Of a stretch of 64,000 nucleotides of DNA, positions 11,957 through 24,819 are shown piece by piece. A program made the position numbers and the translations under genes. Numbering within the stretch: the first letter of the stretch is position 1; the number at the start of each line of letters is the position of its first letter. The notes under the pieces were generated by a model. That model searched no databases. It was not told the DNA's origin and saw only the letters and a program-made list of their open reading frames with translations. The stretch is from Sarcocystis neurona (lineage: Eukaryota; Apicomplexa; Conoidasida; Eucoccidiorida; Sarcocystidae). The stretch spans positions 2,427,255 through 2,491,254 of the forward strand of contig KL647305.1 in the NCBI GenBank assembly GCA_000727475.1, read 5' to 3'.

Positions 11957-14900
11957 ATGACAGACAGTCCTGGCACAAAGAAGGCGGCGCGCGGTGGAGA
12001 AGCGAGTGATACACCAGATTCCGTAGCTGCAGCCTGCGGCAACAGCAGCGGCAGGAGCTCGCCGCCTTCTCATTTGCCGGATGGGGGCGACAGTGGCAGT
12101 AAAAGCAACCACAGCAGCTCGATTCGCGCTGCTACGTCCGTCCGCAGGACAAGCAGCAACAGCGCTACTGACGCTGCATTTGGTGAAGAACCGTCAAGCA
12201 TCTGTGATGCCTGCCCTTGTTCGGTGGGCCACAGGCAGGCACGAGCGTGCCCTCTTGTCGTAGAAGAACTCCCCGGCGCTGTTGCTGTCACTGGCCGTCA
12301 TGAGGCTGCTGCCACGGCGTATAGAAGCAGGGAGGACGGTTGCGTCCACCAGGTAGCTGCTCCTGCTGTTGCTGTCCCGTCTACTTCCTCTGCGGCTCCG
12401 GCGGGACCGCACCCTTCCGCTGCCGCTGTTCGTCTCGCTGCGGATGCCTGTCCCGCGGCTGTTCCTGCTGCAGCGGCATCGCGGGATGCGACTGCTGCTG
12501 TTGCATCTTCGTTGGACCCTGGTGCTCAGCGCCGCTTCGCTGAGCTGCAACTGCAGAGTCTTTCGGAATTCTCTCGTAGCGTCGGCATCAGCGAGTTTGT
12601 CCTATGCGATGACTGCACCGCTAACGCGCCAGTAGCAGGAGCAGCAGAAGCGGCAGCAGCAGAAGCGGCAGAAACGACAGCAGCAGGCCGAGTGGCAGTA
12701 ACAGATGTCGTAGCGGCTGCACGTAGACCGGCGACGCACGCTCTGAAGGGGTCCCTAAAAACGTTGTTTGAAGATTTCCAGGTGTACGAACACTCGTATT
12801 TTCCTTGTGAGTGCAGGGCGCAGAAGAGGAGCTGCCTTCTGTGTGGTAGTGACGGCAGCGGCAGCGCCAGTTCCTGCAGCACTCGTAGCGACAGCAGCGG
12901 AAGCAGCAGCAGCTGCAGCGAGAAGCTGGACTTGAGCAGTTGTGTTGGGTTGTACAGCAGCGAGGGCAGAATCTTGGAGGCGAATAGCAGTACGAGGGAG
13001 AACAACAGAGGCAGCAATGAGGCCAGGTGGAACGCAGCAGCAGGAAAAGGCTTGCACGCTTGTCCGTTTGGGTGTTGGTGTACAGCCTTCGGCGGAGACA
13101 AGCCTTTGAGGTTGCCGTACCTTGTGCTCCCGTGTGACGTACTGCGGCAGAAGCAGGAACAGCTTCTTCGTGAGTCGGGAGCGACTCGTGTCTCTCCGTC
13201 ATTCTGTTTAAAACACTGCGATGCCTCGTTTTCCACCGAGCAGGGCGACTCGACTCGCAGCAGGAGCTCCGGCAGCAGCAGGGGCGTCGCTCCGGGCGAA
13301 GAAAGCAGCGTTGGCAGCGTAAGCAGCAGTCGCAATAGGAAGGAGACGGTCAACAGCGGAGAGGCGATTAAGGAGGGCAGCGGCGACGCTTGCAGCGCGA
13401 GCGAGAGGACTGACGTGCACGTTTCAGGTAGGACCGGCAGCAGCAGCAGCAGCGTCAATAACGTCAGGGAAGGATGTTGTTGCAAGTCTGTCGAAGACGA
13501 AGTCACTTGCGACGACGATACCCGAAGCAGGAACACAGGCCGTCGACAGCTGCGGAAGGAGGGCAAGGCGCCTTGCTGCACTGCAGCAGGAACAGCAGAA
13601 GCAGCAGCAGCACCGGCTCGCGAAGCGACAGCGACGGAGGAGGTCGATGAATCGAGCCCGGGCGCGTGCTGTCCTTTTTCTGCGTTGGAGGCTCAGAACG
13701 TGGAAGCGTTTGTCCGGTACTTGGCCGTGTCTTCTGCGCTGTACAGAGCGCAGCTATTTCCCACTCAGAAGCTGCAGCCACAGCAGATGAATTCGCAGGA
13801 GAAAGTCGTGCAGCAGCAGCAGCAGCGGAAGGGAGAGGGCATGCAGCATGCGATCGTCGAACAGCGGGGAGGTGGCCCGGGGCCCCAGGAGCCTTCCGGC
13901 CAGTGTGCGCTGCTGAGAAGAAGAAGCAGCGTCTACGACGGCGCTGCACCAGGTGCGAGAGAGTGTGAGAGAAGTGCTGCGCTACCGAGAAATGGGACCC
14001 GACTCCTCGTCGAAGCAACACAGACTCAAGTGAAGGAAGATTGGGGGCATGGCTGCGTCAGCTGCTGCTGCGCGACTGCTACAGCTGATGCGGCTCTCCG
14101 GTTCAGATGGGAAGCTGCGGCAGCGCAGGCGGCTGCTGAAGCCGAGGAAGCTGCTGTGGCGGCGGCGCTCGACTTAGCTGCTGAGAAGTCGTGCAGGAGC
14201 GGACGGGTCAGCAGCTCAGTGGGACGGGAGGCCTCCGGCAGCGTTAGAAGCCGGAAGACGGCGAGCGAAAATCCGTTTTTTGAACCCGATGAGCTCGCCG
14301 ATGGGGAGTGTGGAGCAGACAGCCCGGTCCCGCAGACGCAAGGGGATGAACAGCTGGCAGGGCAGCAGCAGGGACAGCAGCAGCGCAGCGCGTCTGAAGC
14401 TGAAGGGACGCAGTCGCAACAGGGATGTACCGCAGAGCTTTGCCCGGTGACCCAGGAGCGACAGGAGCGACAGGAAAACAAGAACGCAGAACGTGCAGAC
14501 CGGCAGAAGCGGAGGCAGCGGAAGACTCACAACAAAGAGAGTGATGTTCCTCGACCAACGCTGTGGCTATTAGGCGACTGGACTTCCTTCATCTGTCGCC
14601 AGATGCTGGAAGTTGACTTGGCTGCTGCTCCCGATTCAAGCCTTGACGCTTTTGCAGAGGCGAATGATGCGGATGCTGGAAGAAGAGCTTCGCTTCCATC
14701 TCCAGCGGTGGATGCATTCCGTGCTGCTTCTTGTGAAGCTGGCTCCGCCGTCGAATGTGGTGGTGCTGTCGGGGACCACGATTCGCCTGTTGCTGCTGCG
14801 GCGGCTGCTGCCAATGTTGCTGCAAGTGCGGCTGCCGCGCCCGTTGCTGGGGGATGTAGCGCGTCGGTCTGTCTTGAAGACAAATTCGCTGCAGCTGTGG

Positions 14901-17900
14901 CTGCGTGCGTAGACAAGTCGGCCCCAAGTCTGAAGGAACTGCAAAAGGGGACGCGAAGGCACATGCATCAATACATTCACGACGTGCTGCCCTTTCTCGT
15001 TGCCGACACCCTACCTGTCGGTGAACTACTGCGGGATGAAGAATGCGAGGGGCAGCAGCCGAGGAACGAGGAGCAGAAGGAGATGCGGGGAACGCACCTC
15101 AAGCGGCCACGCAGAGGCGAAGAGCAGCAGGAAGCAGAGCAAGACTGGCGAACAGGACAGCAGACACCAGCGAAGTTGCAGCCGCATAAGAAAGAGCAAG
15201 CGGACACGCAGCGTGACGACGAGGAGGCGCAGGGTGACCAGCAAAGGAAGCCTCAGGGTGGAGTCCAGAGGAACGAGAACGAGATACGCTGGGGGCTGCT
15301 TCGCACGTACGTGCCTCCGGGTGCACTGCAAAGCGTGAGCGCACAGCCAGTCCCTGGCGCGGCAGCAGAACTAACGGCAGCGGCGCCAGCAGAAGAAGAC
15401 CGCTCTTTGCTTGACAGCTTCTCTGCTGAGCGCAACAAAGCAGAAGGAAGGACGCGGGCCGTCAGTCCGCACGCGGAAGCATCGGCAGGCGGTGAAACTG
15501 CAGCAGTTACCGACCAAGATGGCAAGAGTGAGCAGCAGCAGTATCTGAAGTACTTTGTGTCGATTGCCGCATGCGTCGCACAGCAGTGTCGAGCGCTGCA
15601 GCAGCTGTTGACGCTGCTGCAGCAACAGCGGCAGCGGCTGCATAGGTGTCTGTCGGAGCGTGAAGTCGTCGCTAGCAAGGGGCAGGGTCATCACCAGCAG
15701 GACTGTGACCATGAGATGCAGTGGGGGGAAGAGCAGTGCTGGAAGAAGCAGCGCTTGTGGACACGACTGGCTCACTGCGAGGAATGGGTCAATTTGGTGA
15801 CTGCAGCACGCACTGCTTTGGTGGATGAAGAGGAACAGCGGCAGCTTTTGCTCATGCGATTGACACCGACGCCGACGTGCATGCGGTATCTCTTTCCGAG
15901 AAGGAAGGACCTGCTTGATGAACAGAAGCAGGTGCCTGTCCCTGTCCGATCGCGTGACTCTTCAGGTACGAAGTGTGCCACCACGGAGCAAACAGTACAC
16001 CGTGCGCAACAGCGAAACGCTGGTAGCTCAACAGGCAGCCACGAGGATAGCACGCGTGAGTGCGTCTTAGTGAACGAATATATGGACTAAATAATGTACG
16101 TGATATAGAAGTCTAGCAGCGCGAAGACGAGTTCCAGCAGTCGTATTTACGGTAGACTCATCCGGAGCACTAAGTCACAGAGGAAAAGCAGAAGAAGAGA
16201 CAGACGTCCTGGTTCTTCGCATTGTGCGGCGGCGCACCGACCTTCGCGCACACACTGCAGGAAGAACAGCGGCCCTAGGAGAGGCGTCAGACAGATTTTA
16301 CGGCGCGGAATACAGGGTCTCAGCATTGGCGACATCCGTTTTTTTAAGCTGTGAACGCAGGTGGGTAGTAGAGATATCTTGCGTTCAGGCTGGTAAATAC
16401 ACGTGTCCGCGTGTGTGCATTGATGGGCGTTTACATACATACATATGTATATATATATGCATATGTATAAGCGTGCGTGTATATACGTGTAGGCCTGTAT
16501 CTATCCATCAGCCTGTATGAATCTGCACGAATAGAGACATGACGCGAAAGGTGCTGGCGCGTTGACTTGTAGTTGAAAATGTTAGAACGTATATAGACTG
16601 AAGTAGTAGTTGCCAACAAAGGTGACGGTTTACAGCACCGTGTGAAGGCTTTCACTGCATTGCTGCCGTTGTCATCGTGCGTGCTGCAGCGTACGCAATG
16701 AAGCAACAGCTGCAGGAGCAGTGGAGGCCTCGCCGCTGCTTTGTGTGGCCACGCAATATTAGCTTCTCGCCTCCTTATTAAGAAGTGCTAGTAAGCACAG
16801 TTCCCGTTAGGGCTGCTGCTGCTCAACAGGGTCTGCTGTCTGCGGTAACGTCCAGGATGCAGTCGCTGTGGGATCATCCGTGGCCGCTGGGTACGTCTGT
16901 CGCAGTCCTAGCAGAAGGAGTTGGTCGTCTTGGTCCTTTAACGGGGGACTCTGCTCCTGTTCTGTGCCTGCAGGGCGAGTAGCCTCAGCCGGAGGGTCTG
17001 CTGCCGCTGATAATGCAGCTGGTTCTCGTGCATCAGCTCCGGGCGGATGTGACAGCGTGCTGAGTACGCGAGGTTTCACAGGAGCGAACCGCGGGAAGAG
17101 CTTCGCCAGATGTCTGCCGCGACTCCCGCAGCAAGCCAGCGCTTCCGCTCCTTTCCTTCACTTCGTGCTCTTAAAAATTAACCGGGACACTGCTGCCTCC
17201 TTGCGGCTGCTGGAGGAGCAGCTGCGACAGCAGAGGATGCTGCGCAACAGCAGTTCTTCCTGGACAGCGGAAGAGGGACGAAACGGCGGGCGGCTGCCAG
17301 TCAACACGAGTTCTGTAATTGCTGCGGCGGGAACAAAAGACAAGAGAGGTGTCACTGTGCAGCGTTGCTCCGCCAGCAAGGTAACAGAGGGGACACACTG
17401 CATGCTTGAGAGAGTGTCTTATTGTCGGTCACTTTTTTTCTCCCTCTCTATACAAATGTCTGTGTTTGTTTTGCATGTGCGTGTGCTTCATCTGGTGTGG
17501 TGTCCACGGTGACTGGAACTGCGTTGTTGCCAGCAGTCACCACTCATGCTCTGTTCGAGGCTCTCTTGTTGGACACAAGGTTTGTACAAATTGATGCAGC
17601 AGTGTAGTCTCTGCCGGTTGTTTAGTAGTGTTGAAGTGTATAGGAACGTGGGTGTGTGTTGTGTTTATTTACCGTGTCCCCAGGTTTCCGCAGAAGCGCT
17701 GATGGAGGCCTGCCATTTGGGTCGGCAGCAGCGGCAGCTTTCAGAAATGCAGCAGGAGCAACAGGACCAGCTGCAGCAGCACCGTCAGCAGGCGCAACAC
17801 TCACAGGAGCGGCAATTGCAGCAGCCCGCGGCAGACGTTCACGCGGAGACGCGTCCACGTTTGGACGCGTCTGAAGACGAGCAACTGCCATCCGTTTACG

Positions 17901-20900
17901 TCGCGCCACTGGGGTACTACACAGAGCCTCAGTGGCTCGGAGGCCTACGCGGAAATTTCTTCCAGGTCATTATTCGCAACCTGCGCCCGGCGACGGACGG
18001 GCAGTGCTGTCATGGCGGACCGGTTCGCGCGGCAAGACACGAAGCAGTACAGAGCCCAACCGCAGGAAAACATGAGGTATTTGGCGGTAGTTCAGCTGCA
18101 GCAGGTGCAGCAGCAACAACCAGGGTCGCATCGATAGAAAATACGCAGGGAATAAGGGGAATGAAAAGTCCTGTAGAGGGAGCTGTAGGAGGCCGACTAG
18201 AAAGCGCTCAGGCTAGGCCAGCAGCTGCCAAAACAGTCGGAGCAGAAGAACCGGTTACGACGCTTGTCGCAACATCCTCGTCACTACCGTCGACCGATGT
18301 ACGTTCTTCAGCGCAAGCGGCGGATCCTTCAGAAGACCTGCGCAACGCTGCGCGTGAATCAAGCGCGGAAGCAGAGAAGCAGGGCGTCCGAGCGCGTCCT
18401 CGGTCTGGGGGAGTGCACTGTACTGACCTGTTTGTGCCGTTGTCTGAATGTGAGGATGAGGTGCAGCAGCTGGGAAGGGCCGTCGGTAGCAGCATGAGCT
18501 CATTCTGCTCGCAGGGCTTTCTGAACTACTACGGTCTGCAGCGGTTTGGCACGCATGCAGTCCGTACGTACGAGGTGGGTGCTGCGCTTCTCCGAGAGGA
18601 CTGGACAGCAGCTGTGGCTGGAATTTTGGGGGGGAAAACGGCTGTACGCCTCGGAGCAGCTGCAAGTCACAAGGCGGCCACATGCGTGCGGACACCGACA
18701 AATACTGGAGCAGCAGCAGCGGCAGCTTCAGCAGAGCTCGCAGCAGTCTGTAAGGGAGAGGCGGCAGGAGTCGCAGAACGATCGAACGAATCTGACTGTG
18801 TGGTCATACAGAAGTTGAGCGCGTCTACTGTTACCAACAAGCAGCGTCGCGCACGCGTGACGACCTCTTCCCCGTGGGAGCTGTTGCAGCAGGAGGGACC
18901 AGCAGCAGCGCTCAAAAGCTTGGCAAGACATCAACATATTGAGCGCTCAGTTCTTTCGGCACTGTTGCGGCACCAGCCGCCGCAGGGACAAGCGCGACAC
19001 GTACAGTCAGCACTTAATAGGAGAAGAGAGTCCCCCTGTTTGCTGACGTGCTCGTCATCCGTTGGGTCGGCGTTGCCGTCTGCCGCTGTATCCTGTGTCG
19101 CTTCAGCTGGTGCTCCTCTACACGAAAGGAGGCTCTCCTCGGGTGGCTCTCCCCTGGATGATCACTCGTCGTCTCCAGGCGCTCGGTATGCTGCGAAAGA
19201 GCTGAGCGTGACGCAGCAGGGGTCCTTCCGGAAGCCGCGACACAAACCGGGAGATTCCGCAGCTGCGCCGACAACCACAGAGTCGTACGCCGAAGGGCGT
19301 AACGGAACAAAATTCCATCCGAGACAGCAGCGATTGGTGGAGGGCGACCAGGGACTGCAGCTGCGCGCGCGGGGAGGCAATGGACAGGAGCAGCGACAGC
19401 CTGGCAGCGTCGTTGAGGGCGTTCCTTGTTACTGTCAGAAGTCGAGTTCACCCAAGGTAGGGGCAGCTAGTGCAGTACGATCGAAGAGTCCAGCGGAGCG
19501 GGACTGTGAAAAGGTCCCGCAGAGCAGGCGCTCAACAGGTCGAGAGGAAAAGATACCATCGTCAACAGCATTCTCAAAAACGGCAGCCACGGCAGCAGTA
19601 GCAGACAGAGCAGCTGCGGCAGCAGCACACATGTCAGCAGGCACTCTGCAAGCCTCTAATTTACCGAAGCCCACTCACGTTGTAAAAAAGTTTTCGGTGT
19701 CTCCAGCGGTGTCTTTCCGGGCCCTGCGTGAGGTGACTCCAACGTCTCTGCAGTTGTATCTGCATGCAGCGCAGAGCGTATTATTCAATTTCGCTTGCAG
19801 TTGGCGCTGGCGTACGTACGGGCCGCGAGTGCGCGTAGGCGATTTCGTCTGTGGCCGGGATGCACCTGGGAATAGCCTTCCTCAGCTGTCCTCCAGGGCC
19901 GTTCCTTCTTGTAAGCACGGAAAACTACTTGACGGCACTGAAGCAGTGCGTGCACATAATTCAGGGCCACTTGAAGCAGATGCAGGCATTTACACGGTGG
20001 AAGTGGGCGCGGATGGCCCACAGGCGAACTGTCGGTCTGCCGTAGCGAAAGAAAATGTCGCTCGTGAACACGGTAAGGCTGGTGAGTTATCTGCCGCCGG
20101 AACTAATGCGCAGTCGTTATGCCATTTAAGACCTCGACAGGACGTACCAGCTGCTGCTGCGCATATTTGCGACAGCAGCACTACAGAAGAGGTGTCTGAC
20201 GTGCTCGGAGGACACGGTGGAAAAGAAGGAAAACTTTTTGGGAGCAGGCAGGCTGGGTCTACTCACGTGCACGACGACGGTCAACGTGTTCGCAGGATTC
20301 ACACTGAGGAAGAGGCCCTCAACGCCTCCATCGATGATGTCATGCTGCCGCTGGCTGGCACAGATGTGGAGTACCCCACCGACCTGCTGCAAGTCTACCG
20401 ACAGCTTTCAAGAGAAATCTTAGGTGTTGAGTTTGAGGCGTTCCGAAAATTTAACGCAGGGGCCGCCGAGCGGGGATGCGTCAGCCGAGAGCGCAGACGA
20501 CATGAGAGCCGTAAAAAACGCTCTCATCCGGCCTCCGGGAGGGAGAACAACCTTGCAGCGCAGAGGATAATCGGTAAACGCGGGAAAATCAGCGAGAGCA
20601 GCATTACACGAGAGACCAGAAGTACCAACAGCAGCAGTAGCAACAGTCTGAGCAGGGGCAACGGTAATGGTACCATCAATCCCGGCAGCAGTATAGAGGT
20701 AGGCCCTGGTGACATAGAGGAGGTGCAGCAGGCAGAACGAGATGGTGTTGTTGATACGTCGAAGGTGTGCTGCGAAGCAGAGGGGGACATAGACAGTCAA
20801 CGTTTAGGTGTTGATGCACTCAGTTCTTCCGCAGCAGTAGAAGGGGGCTTGTCTGCAGAGGACGATGAAAAGTTGGATGTGAAGGATCTAGGAATTTCTT

Positions 20901-21664
20901 GTAAAGGAGGGTTCCGTCCCCTTTTGGTGCGTCCGCGATGCTGTTCGTGGCAGCTGCTGCGGGTTGGGCATGATCCTGATGCAGAACCGAAGCCTCTTTT
21001 GGTTAGCGACGTCGATTTGCTGCTGCGACGTCGTCGTCTTGCTGCGCAGAGAGAAGCGTACGAAGACGGAATGTTTCTCAAGGGGGGGACAGTGCAGCAC
21101 CACGTGGTGCCGCCGCATCAACCGCAGCCGCGGCACCTCCACGTGGAGCAACTGCAGAAGCAGCAGACGTATGAGGCTGCACAGGGCGATTTCCGCGTGT
21201 CATGGGACGAGGAACTTTCCTCTGGCGTAGTCCGTTGCATTCCAAGAGAACAGCAGGGGACGGACCAGTTTGACAACGGCTTAAAGGTGCCTCAGTATAG
21301 CAGTGCATCCGGAAGGCAAACAGAAAGCGTCCGATTGGGCAGCATGCCGGTAACCTTCTGTGATCAGGAAGAGCGTTCGCGTACTGTAGAGATCATCAGT
21401 GACAGGGGGCCTCAAAAGAAAAGTTCTTTTTTGAAGGAAGCGAGAAAGCACGAGGATTTGCATGAGGAGCAAATGAGAGAAACACGGAGAACAAAACTGA
21501 TTGTTCGAGGGGAGAGAAGCAACTTTTGTTTATTGTTGAGGTTCTGGTTGCCTGCTGGCTGTTACTTTACAATGGCGTTGCGAGAAATTATGAAAGCGAA
21601 CGCGCCGGACGAGGATGGGGCCGCCTTTGCCGGCGCGAGGCTTCAGAATGCCACAGCAGATTGA
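11957..21664 (+). CDS. PUS7: tRNA/mRNA pseudouridine synthase, TruD/PUS7 family
   Basis: Isomerises uridine to pseudouridine in RNA. Model: exons 11957-15965, 16974-17380 and 17684-21664, about 2798 aa against 661 in human. Joins are TCAG|gtacga to gcctgcag|GG (phase 1), and GCAAG|gtaaca to tccccag|GTT (phase 0). Landmarks in the normal order: VGISEFV (209), ALKGSLKTLFEDFQVYE (262), RHMHQYIHDVLPFL (1001), FLHFVLLKINRDT (1397), the catalytic loop AGTKDKRGVTVQ with Asp about 1459, LGGLRGNFFQVIIRN (1556), GFLNYYGLQRFGTHAVRTY (1750), YLHAAQSVLFNF (2164), DDVMLPLAGTDVEYP (2355), VRPRCCSWQLL (2553) and the closing LPAGCYFTMALREIM (2761). Ser-, Ala-, Gln- and Glu-rich inserts separate them. The first ATG is at 11957; the frame is open 13 codons further up without ATG. 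Family call very secure; the first intron's exact sites are less so. Confidence 0.92.
15966..16973 (+). other. PUS7 intron 1
   Basis: Inferred from the phase-compatible donor TCAG|gtacga and acceptor tgtgcctgcag|GG. It contains an AT-rich microsatellite (about 16437-16465) and stop codons in all frames beyond 16090. Other donors before 16090 cannot be excluded. Confidence 0.55.
17381..17683 (+). other. PUS7 intron 2
   Basis: Donor AAG|gtaaca follows the catalytic-loop exon directly; acceptor ccgtgtccccag precedes GTTTCCGCAGAAGCG. The join gives KVVSAEALM after the GTKDKR block, matching the family's spacing (VLKITAQRL in human). Confidence 0.85.
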
Positions 21665-23267
21665 AGACGTCGCTTGTGGCAGTCTAGATGTGGGGTACTG
21701 AACACTGCGTGATGCCAATGATAAAAACTGTCCATGTTTAATGTATAAGAGTTCTTACTGCTTAATGCATATAGTCTCCGTTCCTTTGTGTCTGTGCATG
21801 CTGACGCTGTTTGATGTGACGCCTTGCAATGCGCTGCTGGAAGTAAAACCCAGCGAACATTTTCGTTGAAGACAGTCGTGCGCATGGACCATGCGCGCGA
21901 AACGCCGTAGCTCAGCTAAGGCGTACTCCTCCAGAACAATAAGACATATATATACACGTGAGCGCAACTTGAAACTGTCACGGCGTGCGTCACGTTGTAG
22001 CACTCCCGCTTTGCCCTTGTTGTAGATGTGTCGTTATGTACATCTGCACAGCTAAGCAGGCTTGCATGTGCGTTTGTGGCTGTGCGTATCCCTACTCGTA
22101 TTCCTCTACTTTTCGCTATAGAAGAGGCTGTAGAGTGGCCGGAGAGGGGCACGTGTAGGGTGCCGTCCCCAGCGTGGAATGGTAATCTCGCACTTTTTTC
22201 TAGACTCTTATGCAACAGAGTAAGTCATTCATGGTTTAGCACGAGTTTACTGAAGTGGAGTCATGTAGTGGCCAACTGATGAAGGCGAGTCCTGGTTGCA
22301 CCGAAGCAGAGCAGAGGACGACGGCTACCTACGGGCAGTGGACGCCGACGAAAACCTACGCGGCAGTTGAACAAACACGCACGCAGACGGTCAGGCGTGA
22401 GGTCCTGCCACAGACGTTCGCCTGTATGTCTGTGTGACCGGTCCGTTGGCATCTGTAGACGGCTGTGTGGATTTTCTGCACGAACTGTTTTCGCCGGCAC
22501 ACGGGGTACGTACGCATTCCACTGAGTGCGAACAGATACATGTTACGTGTGCATATATACTTGTAGTTTGCGTATGTACATTTTAACTGTGCGTTTGACT
22601 ACATGCGTTCACGTACTTGTAAACGCTAGGGGGATTCGCACAACGCTTTGTTGCCTGTCGAGGCTACTGTATTTGCAGGGTGCACGCTGGCAGGTGCACC
22701 TCCGAGTGTTCTTGCATCAACTCTTCTAAACGTCGTTTAGAGGTTGGAGCAGAATAGACACACTTCGACAGAACAGCACCAGCGCAGAATCAAACGATTC
22801 ACTCACTCTCTGCCTATTAATTAAGCGCAGCTGGTGTGTACGTACATTGCTTCTCAGCTTTTCAAGCGAACGACACTGTCTCCTCCGTGGCGCACGTGAG
22901 CGGAGCTCCCGTACCTGCCCAAATACGTATACAAGACGAAGCTGGTTTTTGTTGTATGTATCTATATATGTATGTACGCATGTACAGAAGGGTACACGTG
23001 CCTCCATTTATCTCCACTGTTCTGCGACGTTGGCATTCAGCAACGTCTGACTTTCCACGCTTCGACGCACAAGTGTACACACGTAGCTTAAGTTGTTTGA
23101 GCGTGGATTTTGCCCACTGCGCCGGAAGAAAATTCTGCCTCTACTGCTGCTGAATCGCGCTTCGACGGCGGCTATACAACCTGCACGTCTTGCTTCTTAT
23201 TGCCCCCACACCTGCTCGCAAGAAATGTACCCTCCCTTTTACCCGAATGTTCTTGCTGGTACAGATA
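21665..23267. other. intergenic, no supported gene
   Basis: Follows the PUS7 stop codon and holds no family-like reading frame. It is rich in TATA/TACG-type short repeats, for example near 21945 and 22960, and lacks CAG-family tracts. Confidence 0.5.
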
Positions 23268-23731
23268 CTACTCAGACTGGTCCTGCATTGGCTTCTGGGG
23301 AGATTTCTGGTGCTGCTGTTGAGACTGTTCCACTGGCGGTTCCTCGTCTACATTTCCGTGCGACGTAGCCTTTCCTGTGTTCCCTTGTAGAGCAGGGTCC
23401 AAAGCTCGATTCAGCTGCTGCTGTCGCGACGAAGCAGCAGACCCTGTAGGCGTTGACGTCGCTCTAGTAAATCCCGTACCGTGTCTTGGTGCAGGAGGCG
23501 GAGAAGAACAAGGTTTGCTTACTTGCAAGCATGCTGCACCATCAACTGACCTAATCTGCGTTCGCACGGTAATATAGACACGTAGGCCGTGCACTATGAG
23601 GACAGCTGTACGTACGAACAGGCATACATCGATTTCATCACGTGTACGTGTGTACCTGTGTACAGTGTCGCGCAGGTGTGTCCGCCTGTGTATCCTCCTA
23701 CAGGTGACGGTCCATGCCACCACTCACTTTT
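23268..23731 (-). CDS. small unidentified gene, last two exons (partial model)
   Basis: I do not recognise this protein. A terminal exon at 23533-23268 encodes a Pro/Ser/Gln-rich tail (SSRQQQLNRALDPALQ, later PPVEQSQQQHQKSPQ) and ends at TAG. Upstream, a strong donor AAAAA|gtgagt ends an open stretch at 23728 (residues VVGWNSASTRPRK). Acceptor gatggtgcag and that donor are phase-compatible (1 plus 2). No ATG is visible in the upstream exon, so the 5' part is missing. The evidence is splice signals and composition only, so this may not be a gene. Confidence 0.3.
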
Positions 23732-24819
23732 TCGCGGTCTCGTACTAGCCGAGTTCCAGCCGACCACGTAGGTGCACAAGTGTCCGCAGAAGTAACACAC
23801 TCAACCGCTACAACGACGATTACGCAGGCGCACACGTCTACGCTCGCGAGAGTGCTCGTGCTGAGTGCTTGCACAGTTGTATTTTTCGCATTACATGCAC
23901 CGCCTGTAAGGCTTCTCCAGCAGACTGAAACAAGTGTACGTCGAAATAAATATAATGAATGGACACACGTCCTACTTCAGGAAGCAGCGCAATTGCGGGG
24001 CACCTGCTCACCCCAAACATAGGTGAATATTATACGCATACGCATATATACAAGTATGTTTATGTACGTCTAATTCGGATATGCACACATCCGTGACGTC
24101 CTTGCAGTTTGTGCCTCGAAACAATATGCATGTAGCTCCCACTGGGTTTTGAGCTACACAAGGACGATGGGGTGCGAAGATCGCCTAGAACTCACAGCAG
24201 AAGTCATTTCCTTTCCGTTCTCTTTTGCAAGGGAAGGAATGCAGTACACGCACGTTTTGTCAGGAGATGTAACAGGGCATGTTTGAGAGTAATGAGCAGC
24301 CGTAGTGGTATACCTCCGTGTGAAGTACCATTAGCCTTAAGAGGGGCCGTATTCAACTGAGCCCAGCGTCTACGTAGTCAAAACATTCGGTGCCCCCCTA
24401 CAGCATTTGGTGGTTACGCCGTACTCCTACTTACATCGAGATGCACAGCGTCAAGTTTGACCACAGGCTGTGTGAGAGATTAAGAGTAGGAGTTCCGTGA
24501 CATGAGCTCCTTCTACCGGTGCACCCGCTAAAGGCAACTGCAGCAGGTAGCGCCATGACTAAATTATGCCCCGTCTAGAGAGATATTGTTTGGTGGAGAG
24601 GAAGAAATACCGGCAAGTAACTTCTCATCATCGGACAAACACAATGAATGTGGATTTTCTATTCGTGGACCCGTCCAACACGAAGTAAGTCCACCACAAA
24701 TATCGTCTGCACATTTGTGTACATGAAACATTCACATATATTTGTATGTGTGCTTGCACAAGGATGAGGGCTGCACTCTGCACGGTAGAGAGATGAAGTT
24801 GGGGCCGTTGTTACAATTT

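Noticed and set aside
12526..13581. 351-codon minus-strand Leu/Ser-rich frame
   Set aside because: Antisense of PUS7 exon 1, which has clear family motifs; openness is caused by repeat composition.
14026..14481. Cys-rich minus-strand frame in PUS7 exon 1
   Set aside because: TGC codons arise from the complement of GCA repeats; no conserved Cys spacing.
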